A DNA stretch of 64,000 nt from positions 124,001-188,000 of the forward strand of contig JAIOPG010000006.1 of assembly GCA_021414025.1 (NCBI GenBank), in the 5' to 3' direction. Positions 42,880 through 51,172 of this stretch are shown one piece after another; the first letter of the stretch is position 1, and each line of letters begins with the position of its first letter. The translations under genes were made by a program, and so were the position numbers. The stretch is from Planctomycetota bacterium. GTDB taxonomy: Bacteria > Planctomycetota > Phycisphaerae > Phycisphaerales > SM1A02. The notes beneath the pieces are model-generated. The model worked only from the letters and a program-made list of their open reading frames with translations. It searched no databases and was not told the origin of the DNA.

Positions 42880-44870
42880 GAGGTCGGCTTCCAGCGCTGT
42901 GCCCACTTCATCCACATCAGCACCGCCCACATTCGATGTTGGTGTCCGCCCTTGCCAGCGCACAACTGCGACCATTCGTGCGCCACGGTGTCCTTGTTCA
43001 GGAAACCGTGCCGCTCGATTCGCCCGGGTTCAAGCAGCGCATCGGCCCACTTTCGCAGCGGCCCGCGCAGCCACTCTTCCAGCGGAATCGCAAACCCCAT
43101 CTTGGGCCGGTCATGCAGCGGCGCCGGAACAAATCGGTTGAGCACCTTCCGCAGCAGCCACTTGCCCTGGCCGTTGCGCACCTTCATGTCCGCGGGCAGC
43201 GTCCATGCGAACTCGACCAGTCGATGGTCCAGCAGCGGAACGCGCGTTTCCAGACTCGCGGCCATGCTCGCCCGGTCGACCTTGGTCAGGATGTCGTCGA
43301 CGAGATAGGTGGTCTGGTCGAGCCACTGCATGCCGCGCAGCGCGTCGGGCATGTCGGCTTCTGGCGCCGGCGAATGGCCCGCGCCAATACCTTCGCCAAT
43401 ATGGGTGCCACCGTTGGCGCCACCACGAGCGCCGATGACCAGTTTGCTCGGCTCGTTCCACGCGCTCACCAGCGCGACATAGGCGTCGCCCCACTCCTTC
43501 GCCTCCGCCAGCGACGCAAACTTGTGCAGATGGTCGCCGAACTGGCTGGAGCGCAGCGACTCGGGAAGCAGGGGAGTGGCGACTTTGCCGATCGCGTCGA
43601 GCGCCCGTGTGGAGAACATCTGGATGGTTCGCGCCGCGGCGACTCGCAGCGGCCCGGGAATCCTTTGCAGTGTTCCCCACATCTCGTCGATCACGCGGTG
43701 GCGGTTATAGCCGGCAAAGAGTTCGTCGCCGCCGTCGCCGGAGAGCGCCACCTTGACCGACCGCCGCGCCATGCGGCTGATGACATAGGTCGGCAACTGA
43801 CTGGAGTCCGCGAAGGGCTCGTCGTACATGTCCGCAAGCTGCGGAATCGCCTCGCGCATCTCGTGTGGCGAAACTTGCACGCTGGTGTGGTCGGTGCGCA
43901 GGTGTCGGGCGATGTTGTCGGCGAAGACTCGCTCGTCAAACTTTCCTTCGTTGAAACCAACCGTGAAGGTCTGGATCGGCCGGCTCGAGAGCGACTGCAT
44001 CATGGCCGTCACCAGCGTCGAGTCGATGCCGCCGGAAAGAAACGAGCCGATCGGGACGTCCGCGACCATGTGTCCGTCGACCGCTTCCTGGATTCGACGA
44101 AAGAGCGCCTCCTCGGCCTGCTCGTCGCCGCCCTCGAAGGGCTCGGCGATGCCGCGCTCCGCAATCGCCCGCGCGTTCCAGTAGATCGCGGTCTGCGTTT
44201 CGCCCGAATCCAGGTTGAGTGTGAGAACGCGGGCGGGCTCGAGCTTGGAGATTCCTTTCCAGATGGTCCGCGGCGCTGGCACATAGAGGAACTGGAAGTA
44301 GGCGGCCAGTGCCTCGCGGTCGACGGCGCGTTCGAAGCCGGGCATGCCTGCGATCGCCTTCAGCTCGCTGGCGAAGACGAAGGTGCGCCGTTCGCCGGCA
44401 CCAATCCAACCATAGTGGAGTGGCTTGATGCCGATCCGGTCGCGCACCAGATGCAGCTTGCGCTCCACCGCATCATGGATGGCGAAGGCGAACATGCCCA
44501 CCGTCCGCCGCGCCGCCGCCTGCACACCCCATTGCTCGACGGCGGCCAGCAGCACCTCGGTGTCCGATTGAGATCGGAACGACGCCCCCAGCATCTGCAG
44601 CTCATCGCGCAACTCGTGAAAGTTGTAGATCTCGCCGTTGTAGACCAGCGTGAAACGGCCGCTGATGCTGCGCATCGGCTGCGCCGCGGCGTCAGTGCAG
44701 TCGATGATCTTCAATCTCGTGTGCGCCAGCCCCGCACGCGACTTCGCATCGAACCACACACCCGACGCGTCGGGACCGCGGTGGCGCAGCGTTGCCGCCA
44801 TCTCGCGGAGCACGCCCTCCGGATTGTTCAGGGCCCCCGCGAAATCAACCAGGCCCGCTATGCCGCACAT
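42876..44870 (-). CDS. asnB: Glutamine-hydrolysing asparagine synthetase-type amidotransferase
   Basis: A 664-residue two-domain enzyme. The N-terminal class II glutaminase has the nucleophile Cys2 directly after Met (MCGIAGLV), RHRGPDASG and the YNGEIYNFHELR loop. The synthetase domain has the PP-loop FLSGGIDSTLVTAM and SGDGGDELFAGYNRH. All active-site motifs of AsnB are present, so it should be active. In polysaccharide loci such enzymes often amidate a uronic acid or amino-sugar residue instead of free aspartate, and its coupling to a GT4 gene fits that. It is about 30-50 residues longer than E. coli AsnB. A divergent CapD-type gene lies 157 bases upstream. Confidence 0.9.
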   Translation of the reverse strand: MCGIAGLVDFAGALNNPEGVLREMAATLRHRGPDASGVWFDAKSRAGLAHTRLKIIDCTDAAAQPMRSISGRFTLVYNGEIYNFHELRDELQMLGASFRSQSDTEVLLAAVEQWGVQAAARRTVGMFAFAIHDAVERKLHLVRDRIGIKPLHYGWIGAGERRTFVFASELKAIAGMPGFERAVDREALAAYFQFLYVPAPRTIWKGISKLEPARVLTLNLDSGETQTAIYWNARAIAERGIAEPFEGGDEQAEEALFRRIQEAVDGHMVADVPIGSFLSGGIDSTLVTAMMQSLSSRPIQTFTVGFNEGKFDERVFADNIARHLRTDHTSVQVSPHEMREAIPQLADMYDEPFADSSQLPTYVISRMARRSVKVALSGDGGDELFAGYNRHRVIDEMWGTLQRIPGPLRVAAARTIQMFSTRALDAIGKVATPLLPESLRSSQFGDHLHKFASLAEAKEWGDAYVALVSAWNEPSKLVIGARGGANGGTHIGEGIGAGHSPAPEADMPDALRGMQWLDQTTYLVDDILTKVDRASMAASLETRVPLLDHRLVEFAWTLPADMKVRNGQGKWLLRKVLNRFVPAPLHDRPKMGFAIPLEEWLRGPLRKWADALLEPGRIERHGFLNKDTVAHEWSQLCAGKGGHQHRMWAVLMWMKWAQRWKPTS

Positions 44871-45027
44871 GATCGCTCATTGGCCATCGGGTCGATGTTG
44901 GTTTGAATTGTTTTTAATGTGGGCATGCGATCGTGCACTCGATGATCGGATGCTATCGCCCGTGCAATCGCGGTTTCGATGCCGCGAAGCCCGTTGCTCG
45001 CGATCCCGCTTCAAGTATCATGCCCGC
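44871..45027. other. 157-bp divergent promoter region of asnB and the CapD-type gene
   Basis: It holds an AT-rich patch (about 44912-44925, TTGAATTGTTTTTAAT) that is the likely asnB promoter area. On the other side TTGCTC (44994-44999), 16 bases and TATCAT (45016-45021) lead to GTG 45028. No small gene is visible. Confidence 0.4.
45016..45021 (+). promoter_or_regulatory. Predicted -10 box of the CapD-type gene (TATCAT, 6 bases before GTG)
   Basis: TATCAT ends exactly 6 bases before GTG 45028 and has TTGCTC 16 bases upstream as a possible -35. Confidence 0.5.
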
Positions 45028-46902
45028 GTGCGCAACTACCTCGTTCGATTGCCGGGAATAAACAAACTTCTGGTCGCGGGCGTGACCGACGCCCTGCTTT
45101 CGGGCGGTCTGCTGCTGGGGGCCTACTGGCTGAAGTACGGCGACATTGCCGAGGCGTGGAACTCCTGCAATCACCTGATGTTCTGGGCCGCCTTCCTGGG
45201 CCCCGTCTGCTACCACGTGACCGGCCTCTACCAGGAGATCACCCGCTACATCGGGCCGATCTTCGCGGTGCGCGTGGTCAAGGGGGTGGCGCTGCTCACC
45301 ATCGCGCTGCTGCTGATCTCCTTCATCGAGGATCGCTTCGCCACGCTGCCGCGCACCGTGCCCTTCATCTACTTCAGCATCACCACGCTCGCCATCGGCG
45401 CCATGCGGCTCGCCGCGCGCTGGCTGCTGCTGGGCAAGAGCGGCTACGCGCCGGCCTATCCGGTGGCGATCTTCGGAGCGGGCGCCGCCGGCGTCGGATT
45501 GCACGCGGCGATCGTGCACGGGCGCGAGCAGTTGGTGGTCGCCTTCATGGACGACGATCCGAAACTGCACGGCCGCAAGATCCGCAATGTGCCCGTCTAC
45601 GGCGGCGACGATCTCGCGGAAGTCTTCGAGAAGCACAACATCAAGGCGCTGCTGCTGGCGCTGCCCTCCGCGAGTCGCACGCGCCGCCGCAGGCTGGTCG
45701 AGACCGCGACCGCGCTGGGCATTCGCGTGCTCACCGTGCCGACCCTGGCGGAGCTTGACGATGGATCGGCCAAGGTGGGGCAGCTTCGCCCCGTCAAGGT
45801 GGACGATCTGCTCGGCCGCACGCCCGTGGCGGCCAACGAGGAGCTCATGCACCGCCACATCACCGGCAAGAGCGTGCTGGTGACCGGCGCCGGCGGCTCG
45901 ATCGGTTCCGAGCTGTGCCGGAAAATCCTGGAGGCCAGTCCGACGCGCCTGGTCCTGCTCGACCACTCGGAGCACAACTTGTATGTGATTGAAAAGCAGA
46001 TCCGCGCGTTGATCGCCAACCGGCGCTCGGAGACGATTCTTGAAACTTCGCTCGGCTCGGTGAACGATCGCGTGCTGCTGGACCGCCTGCTGGCGGCGCA
46101 GCGCATCGAGACCATCTACCACGCCGCCGCCTACAAGCACGTGCCCATGGTCGAGCGCCACGAGACCGCCGGCGTGGAGACCAATGTCTTCGGCACGCTC
46201 ACCGCGGCGCGGGCCGCGCTGCACGCGGGCGTGAAGGCCTTCGTCTTCGTCTCCACCGACAAGGCGGTGCGCCCAACAAGCGTCATGGGCGCCAGCAAGC
46301 GCCTGGCGGAGATCCTTCTGCAGTCGATGCAGGAACAGTCCAAGGGCCGCACCAAGTTCGCGATGGTGCGCTTCGGCAACGTGCTGGGCTCCTCCGGCAG
46401 CGTCATTCCACTTTTTCAGGAGCAACTGGAGCGCGGCGGACCGGTCACCGTGACGCATCCCGAGATGGTGCGCTACTTCATGACGATTCCCGAGGCGGCG
46501 CAGCTGGTCATTCAGGCCGGCGCCATGGCCAACGGCGGCGAGGTCTTCGTGCTGGACATGGGCGAGCCGGTGAAGATCCTCGACCTGGCCAAGAACATGA
46601 TCCGCCTCGCGGGACGCACGCTGCGCGATGAGTCCAATCCCAGCGGCGAGATCGAGATCCAGATCACCGGCACGCGCCCCGGCGAGAAGCTCTACGAGGA
46701 GTTGCTCATCAGCGACGACACCAGCCATACCGAGCATCCCTCGATCGGGCTGGCGCGTGAGCCCTTCGAGTCCTGGAGCTCGCTCGAGGCGCGACTGGAC
46801 CGTCTGCAGACCGCGGTTGATCAGCGCGACGATGGCGTGGTACGCATCCTGCTGGGCGAGCTGGTGGGTGGCTACCAGACCAACCCGGTCAAGAATCGCT
46901 AG
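45028..46902 (+). CDS. CapD/FlaA1/WbpM-type membrane nucleotide-sugar 4,6-dehydratase/epimerase
   Basis: A 624-residue inner-membrane enzyme. Four N-terminal membrane helices (about residues 10-120) are followed by a Rossmann-like domain (VAIFGAGAAGVGLHAA) and then the catalytic SDR domain with VTGAGGSIGSELCRKIL, YHAAAYKHVPMVE, VSTDKAVRPTSVMGASKR and RFGNVLGSSGSVIPLF. This is the PglF/WbpM/CapD layout: UDP-GlcNAc 4,6-dehydratases that start synthesis of di-N-acetyl or deoxy amino sugars for capsule, O-antigen or glycoprotein. The start is GTG 45028, supported by the 6-base TATCAT spacing. Its stop shares CTAG with the stop of the convergent AsnB-like gene. Confidence 0.9.
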   Translation: MRNYLVRLPGINKLLVAGVTDALLSGGLLLGAYWLKYGDIAEAWNSCNHLMFWAAFLGPVCYHVTGLYQEITRYIGPIFAVRVVKGVALLTIALLLISFIEDRFATLPRTVPFIYFSITTLAIGAMRLAARWLLLGKSGYAPAYPVAIFGAGAAGVGLHAAIVHGREQLVVAFMDDDPKLHGRKIRNVPVYGGDDLAEVFEKHNIKALLLALPSASRTRRRRLVETATALGIRVLTVPTLAELDDGSAKVGQLRPVKVDDLLGRTPVAANEELMHRHITGKSVLVTGAGGSIGSELCRKILEASPTRLVLLDHSEHNLYVIEKQIRALIANRRSETILETSLGSVNDRVLLDRLLAAQRIETIYHAAAYKHVPMVERHETAGVETNVFGTLTAARAALHAGVKAFVFVSTDKAVRPTSVMGASKRLAEILLQSMQEQSKGRTKFAMVRFGNVLGSSGSVIPLFQEQLERGGPVTVTHPEMVRYFMTIPEAAQLVIQAGAMANGGEVFVLDMGEPVKILDLAKNMIRLAGRTLRDESNPSGEIEIQITGTRPGEKLYEELLISDDTSHTEHPSIGLAREPFESWSSLEARLDRLQTAVDQRDDGVVRILLGELVGGYQTNPVKNR

Positions 46903-48758
46903 GCCGGGGCCAGTTCCGGCTGGCGCCGGAGCCAATATTCAAGCAGCAGCAGCGACCAGCGGCGATCGACCGTCTGACGCGGAGTGGCCGCAGGGGCGGC
47001 GAGCAGGCCGCGCAGTCCGATCCGATTGGTGAGCGTGAGAACGCGCGACTCGGGTTCAAAGAGAGCGGCCTCGCTCAGATCCATGAGCGCTTCCTCGAGG
47101 CGCGGCGGAATCGACGAGCGGTTGCGCGCGGCGATGCGCTGGATCATCGATTCGGGCAGGTAGCGCCGCAGCAGATGCACCAGCGCGCCGCCATTGCCGC
47201 CATGCGGCTGCGGCATCACGCCGTGAACGCCAAGCCGCGCGACGCGGTTGCACAGAAATGGCGTGGTCACCGCGAGCGAGTGGTGCATGCAGACCTGGTT
47301 GAGCAGGGGGATGGCGGTGGTGCGGAGCGATCTGCGGCCCTGCGCCACGTTGGAAGTTTCGGAGCGCGGGCGCGGTTCGTTCGAAATGGCTCCACGTGAA
47401 GCGCCGACACCGGCGGCCAGGAGATCCGCGGGAGTCCAGTAGGACGGGGGCGCGACGGACTCCGTGACGGGCTCCGCCTCATCGCGACTGCGAAGCAGCG
47501 CTCGCAGCGACGCGAACCAGGAAGCCTGCCCCTGGGTGTGCGTGCCATCCCACTCCTCGCCCGCGAACAGGTCGGTCGCGCCCGCGCCGCTGACGGCGCG
47601 CGGCGAACTCATGCGGATGAAGGGCGCGATCGTGTTCAGCGACACCACTTCCGAGGCTGCCAGGGGCTCGTCGAGCGACGCGGCGATGCGGCTGAGCATC
47701 TCGGAGAGATCCTCCAGCGGCTCGCAGGTGCGGTGGGTCGCGCCGATCTGGCGGGCGACATCATGGGCCAGCGCCGCCGACTCCGCGTCAGCCGCGCTGG
47801 ACAATCCGTAGGTGTGCGTGGGAAGCGCCAGCTCCGCGCGGCACATGGCCGCGATCAGGAAGTCAGCCAGAGTTCCGGTCGGCATGACATGCGCGCCGCC
47901 GGAGCTCAAGTCCGAGCCATGCAGCGACTCAAGCAGCGCCCGCCGCAGCAGTTCCACCTGCTCGGCGAGGGCCAGATCCTGGAGGCGCGGATCGCCATTC
48001 GGGTTGTCGTTGCGGAAGGCCGAAGAGTTCAGCTCGCTGCAGGTGGGGGCCAGCAGGGTGGCGCTGCCGATCGAACCGGGATCGCTGGCCCGGATGGAGA
48101 TCACGCTGGCGCTGGCGAAGAGCGGGGCGCAGTCGAGCTCCACAAAGCAGCCGGCGCCGACCTTGCTCGCCTCGCGATGGATGGTGTGCGTGCCGCGCAC
48201 GCCGCCCGAGGAGAGGTAGTCGCCGATCGACTTGGCATCGAGCGCGGCGCCCAGTTCCGGCATGCTCCGCAAGGCGCGGAGTTCGCTGGCGAAGGCGAAC
48301 CAGCCGCGGCCGCTGGCGAAATAAAGCGGCCGCGCGTCGAAGGCGTCGCGGGCCAGCAGCAGCTTCTTCAGGCGGTCGTTCCACAGGGCCAGCGCGAAGG
48401 GGCTCTCGATGCCGCGCAGGGCCGCGATCGGACTCTTGGTCGGATTGGAAAATGTCTTCACGAGTTCCCGCAGCGAATCGGGAAGATCGCCAGGCAGGAT
48501 CGCATTGGTCCCCGAACTCTCCAGTTCGTCGCCGTCATAGACGATGTGAATGGATTGGTCGCTGTCGCTCGACGCCGGCTTGCGCGACGAGAGCAGATGG
48601 CAGTCGCTCAGTGCAATGCGTGCCTGTGGGTCGATCCAGTAGGTATCGCGCTCGAAACCGCGGTGGATCATCGCCTGCTGCATCTGCGACATCAGCGAGC
48701 GCAGCGCGTCGCCCTCCAGGCCGGCCCCGAAATCGATCAGGCCGCAGATGCCGCTCAT
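46899..48758 (-). CDS. Degenerate asparagine-synthetase-like protein, both active sites lost
   Basis: A 619-residue protein with the full length and domain order of AsnB but without its catalytic residues. The N-terminus is MSGICGLIDFGAG: the residue after Met is Ser, not the nucleophilic Cys. The glutaminase loop YNGEIYN is replaced by YDGDELESS. In the synthetase half the SGGIDST PP-loop is replaced by MPTGTLADFL, and SGDGGDELFAGY becomes SGAGATDLFAGEE. Some scaffold motifs survive (ARDAFDARPLYFASG, FAFASELRAL). The frame is intact and well over 600 codons, so it is not a decayed pseudogene. I infer a pseudoenzyme, perhaps a partner or decoy of the intact AsnB. It is coupled (ATGA) to the upstream YdcF-type gene. 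Confidence 0.82.
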   Translation of the reverse strand: MSGICGLIDFGAGLEGDALRSLMSQMQQAMIHRGFERDTYWIDPQARIALSDCHLLSSRKPASSDSDQSIHIVYDGDELESSGTNAILPGDLPDSLRELVKTFSNPTKSPIAALRGIESPFALALWNDRLKKLLLARDAFDARPLYFASGRGWFAFASELRALRSMPELGAALDAKSIGDYLSSGGVRGTHTIHREASKVGAGCFVELDCAPLFASASVISIRASDPGSIGSATLLAPTCSELNSSAFRNDNPNGDPRLQDLALAEQVELLRRALLESLHGSDLSSGGAHVMPTGTLADFLIAAMCRAELALPTHTYGLSSAADAESAALAHDVARQIGATHRTCEPLEDLSEMLSRIAASLDEPLAASEVVSLNTIAPFIRMSSPRAVSGAGATDLFAGEEWDGTHTQGQASWFASLRALLRSRDEAEPVTESVAPPSYWTPADLLAAGVGASRGAISNEPRPRSETSNVAQGRRSLRTTAIPLLNQVCMHHSLAVTTPFLCNRVARLGVHGVMPQPHGGNGGALVHLLRRYLPESMIQRIAARNRSSIPPRLEEALMDLSEAALFEPESRVLTLTNRIGLRGLLAAPAATPRQTVDRRWSLLLLEYWLRRQPELAPA

Positions 48759-49579
48759 GGTGTCGTCCCGGTCGCGGTCTCGCGCGGCGGAAAGAGCCGC
48801 GCCGAAAGCAGTCCCAGATATTCCTTGACGCAGGTCTCGGTCTGGTCCAGCGCCTGCGCCCGCGGCAGCAGCATGGCCAGAGAGAATTGTTCGTCGACGC
48901 CCGCGGTGAGGTAGTGGCAGGGCAGGCCCACCACCTCGAAGCCCAGCGCGCGGAACTGCATCGACGCCCGCGGCAGGTGCCAGACGCTGGTGGCCAGCAG
49001 AATTTTCTTCGCGTTGAGCGCCCGCAAGGTCGCGGCATGCTGCAGAGCCTCACCCTCGGTGTTGAGCACCGGCAGACCGACCATGATCGCGGATTCCGGC
49101 ACGCCCAGGGCCATGGCTTCCTGCTTTTGGAAGGCGCCTTCGCACACTTTCGGTTCATCGTCCTTGCCGCCGCCGCCAAGGACCAGCCACGGCGCCTTGC
49201 CCATTTTGTAGGCCTCCACCGCGACGCGCAATCGCTCGGTCATCGCGGTGAGAATCAATGGATCGCCCGGCTTTTCTCGGTGCCAATGAAAGGAGCTGCC
49301 CAGCACCACGATCGCGTCGCACTTGGGCGCGGCGGCCACGGGCATCCCGGGCGTCATGCGCTCCAGGCTCGCCGCCAGCCATGTCGCGATCAGCGGCGTG
49401 CACGAGAGATAAAGCAGCATCGCGCCGATTGCGCTCATGGAAAATCCGGCGCGCCAGGCTCGCGTGTCGCTGCGCGCGCGGTTTCTGCAGATCAGCACCA
49501 GTCCCGCGGCGATCAGCACCAGGCACACCGTCGAGGGCATGAACAATGGAAGCCACCATCGTGGTGTGGTCAGAAACAT
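48755..49579 (-). CDS. YdcF/SanA-type DUF218 membrane protein
   Basis: A 274-residue protein with two N-terminal membrane helices (about residues 13-31 and 45-70) and a DUF218 domain facing the periplasm. Family blocks are DAIVVLGSSFHWH, WLVLGGGGKDDEP, NTEGEALQHAATL and LLATSVWHLPRASMQFRALG. DUF218 proteins (YdcF, SanA, ElyC) affect envelope integrity and sugar-lipid metabolism in known bacteria; the reaction is not established. It heads a two-gene unit with the degenerate AsnB-like gene and is divergent from the aquaporin gene by 61 bases. Confidence 0.82.
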   Translation of the reverse strand: MFLTTPRWWLPLFMPSTVCLVLIAAGLVLICRNRARSDTRAWRAGFSMSAIGAMLLYLSCTPLIATWLAASLERMTPGMPVAAAPKCDAIVVLGSSFHWHREKPGDPLILTAMTERLRVAVEAYKMGKAPWLVLGGGGKDDEPKVCEGAFQKQEAMALGVPESAIMVGLPVLNTEGEALQHAATLRALNAKKILLATSVWHLPRASMQFRALGFEVVGLPCHYLTAGVDEQFSLAMLLPRAQALDQTETCVKEYLGLLSARLFPPRETATGTTP

Positions 49580-49628
49580 GAGGCGGTGAACAGGGTATCT
49601 CCCATTCCCGGCGGGTGAAATCTGCCAG

Positions 49629-49634
49629 TATGCT
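49629..49634 (+). promoter_or_regulatory. Predicted -10 box of the aquaporin gene (TATGCT, 6 bases before ATG)
   Basis: TATGCT ends exactly 6 bases before ATG 49641. Confidence 0.45.
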
Positions 49635-49640
49635 CACGAC

Positions 49641-50390
49641 ATGGCACCCTTCATGGGCGAGTTTGTCGGCACCGCGCTCCTGGTTTTGATCGGAGACGCC
49701 GTGGTCGCCAACAACGTCCTGGCGCGGACCAAGGGCAACGGCTCGGGCTGGCTCGCGGTGACGACGGGATGGGCACTGGCCTATTTCGTGGCCATGTACT
49801 GCGTGGCGCCGCTCAGCGGGGCGCACCTCAATCCCGCGGTCACGATCGGACTTTGGATGGCCGGGCTTTTCGAGGGGGAACTGGTCATGCACTACATCGG
49901 GGCGCAGTTGCTCGGCGCCTTCGCAGGTGCCCTGGTGATGTGGCTGGCCTATCTGCCGCACTGGAGCAAGACCGAAGATTCCGCGGTGAAACTCGGAGCG
50001 TTCTGCACGGCGCCGGCCATTCGGGCGCCGCTGTCGAACCTGCTCAACGAAGCGATCGCCACCGCGGTGCTAGTGCTGGGCATCCTGATGCTGAAGGAGT
50101 TCCAGATGAACATGGACGATGGCAGCACGGTCAACATCCTGCTGGGGCCGGTTGCCGTGATGCCGGTCGCGCTGCTGGTCTTCGCCATCGGGCTCTGTCT
50201 GGGCGGACCGACCGGGGCCGCGATCAATCCGGCGCGGGACTTTTCGCCGCGGCTCGCCCACGCGCTGCTGCCGATTCCCGGAAAGGGACCGAGCGACTGG
50301 GGCTATGCACTGATCCCCGTCATCGGACCGATTGTCGGCGGACTCGCAGCGGCGTGGATCTTCAAGTCCATCGTCGTGATGGCGTCCTAG
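49641..50390 (+). CDS. Major intrinsic protein, aquaglyceroporin type
   Basis: A 249-residue inner-membrane channel with six hydrophobic helices and the two NPA half-helices: GAHLNPAVT (first) and GAAINPARDFSPR (second). The Asp after the second NPAR is typical of glycerol facilitators (GlpF) rather than strict water channels, so glycerol and water are the likely substrates. It opens MGEFVGTALLVLIGDAVVANN, with the family N-terminal Glu. No glycerol kinase or dehydrogenase is adjacent. Its stop is 31 bases from the convergent methyltransferase stop. Confidence 0.92.
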   Translation: MAPFMGEFVGTALLVLIGDAVVANNVLARTKGNGSGWLAVTTGWALAYFVAMYCVAPLSGAHLNPAVTIGLWMAGLFEGELVMHYIGAQLLGAFAGALVMWLAYLPHWSKTEDSAVKLGAFCTAPAIRAPLSNLLNEAIATAVLVLGILMLKEFQMNMDDGSTVNILLGPVAVMPVALLVFAIGLCLGGPTGAAINPARDFSPRLAHALLPIPGKGPSDWGYALIPVIGPIVGGLAAAWIFKSIVVMAS

Positions 50391-50421
50391 TCAGGGCGGC
50401 AAAAGTCGACGCCACAGAATG

Positions 50422-51114
50422 TCACAGGGTGGGTGCCGCCAACAAAAGAAACCGCGCAGTGAATGGATTCAGCGAAAGTTGTGTCGTGTGCAACCCGGCG
50501 CGGCTGGCGTGACTCAACGCCTCGCTTCGTGAAAAACCCTTCGCCACGCTCAACCGCGCGTCGTGTCTCACGAACTCGGTGGAGAATTCAGTGAGTGCAT
50601 GCACGATCGCCGCGCTCATCGGCGAGCGCCACAGGTCGTTCCACGCCACCAATCCACGGCTCGCCCGGCCCATCGTTGCAAGGGCCGCCGGTACCTGCTC
50701 ATCCGACAAGTGGTGCAGCATCATCGCCGCATGCACCAGATCCCATTTCTGCTTCCGCCAGTGTCGGGCCACATCATCCAGGCCGCACGGCACCAGGTCA
50801 ATGAAGCATGCATCCATCCCACATCGATCGAGGCATTCGCGTGCAGCCGCGATCGACCCGCCGTGCGGATCGATCGCCGTCACCCGCAGCGAAATCGAAT
50901 GTCTCCGTGCCCAGGCGACGATGGCGATCGGCAGATCCGCGCAGCCCGTGCCGACGTCGAGAATCTCAAGAGGCTCGGTCGAAGGACCGCGGGCTCGCAG
51001 CGCGGCGCGGACCGCGCGCTTGAACGCCCCGACGCCGCCCGCAAAGCGGTTCACGCGCCGGATGAACCTGAAGCTGGCGTCCATGTCCGCCTGCGACGCG
51101 CCGGGATGATCCAT
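50422..51114 (-). CDS. Class I SAM-dependent methyltransferase
   Basis: A 230-residue cytosolic enzyme with a Rossmann methyltransferase fold: motif I LEILDVGTGCADLPIAI, motif II VTAIDPHGGSIAAA and the post-motif LVHAAMMLHHLSDEQV. The C-terminal part WNDLWRSPMSAAIVHAL and RHDARLSVAKGFS resembles methyltransferases found beside type III polyketide synthases in other bacteria, but no such synthase is here. The substrate is unknown. The start is uncertain: ATG 51114 is preferred, ATG 51165 would add 17 residues and run into the divergent promoter. Confidence 0.75.
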   Translation of the reverse strand: MDHPGASQADMDASFRFIRRVNRFAGGVGAFKRAVRAALRARGPSTEPLEILDVGTGCADLPIAIVAWARRHSISLRVTAIDPHGGSIAAARECLDRCGMDACFIDLVPCGLDDVARHWRKQKWDLVHAAMMLHHLSDEQVPAALATMGRASRGLVAWNDLWRSPMSAAIVHALTEFSTEFVRHDARLSVAKGFSRSEALSHASRAGLHTTQLSLNPFTARFLLLAAPTL

Positions 51115-51159
51115 GCCTTCAAGCTCGGTGGGACGCTGGGTCAAGGTCGATCTCCGGTC

Positions 51160-51165
51160 TATCAT
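51160..51165 (+). promoter_or_regulatory. Predicted -10 box of the large exported protein (TATCAT, 7 bases before ATG)
   Basis: TATCAT ends 7 bases before ATG 51173, with no Shine-Dalgarno site. Confidence 0.4.
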
Positions 51166-51172
51166 CGCCGAT

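Noticed and set aside
42936-46935. Long open frames opposite asnB (plus) and the CapD-type gene (minus)
   Set aside because: Shadows of genes with complete catalytic motifs.
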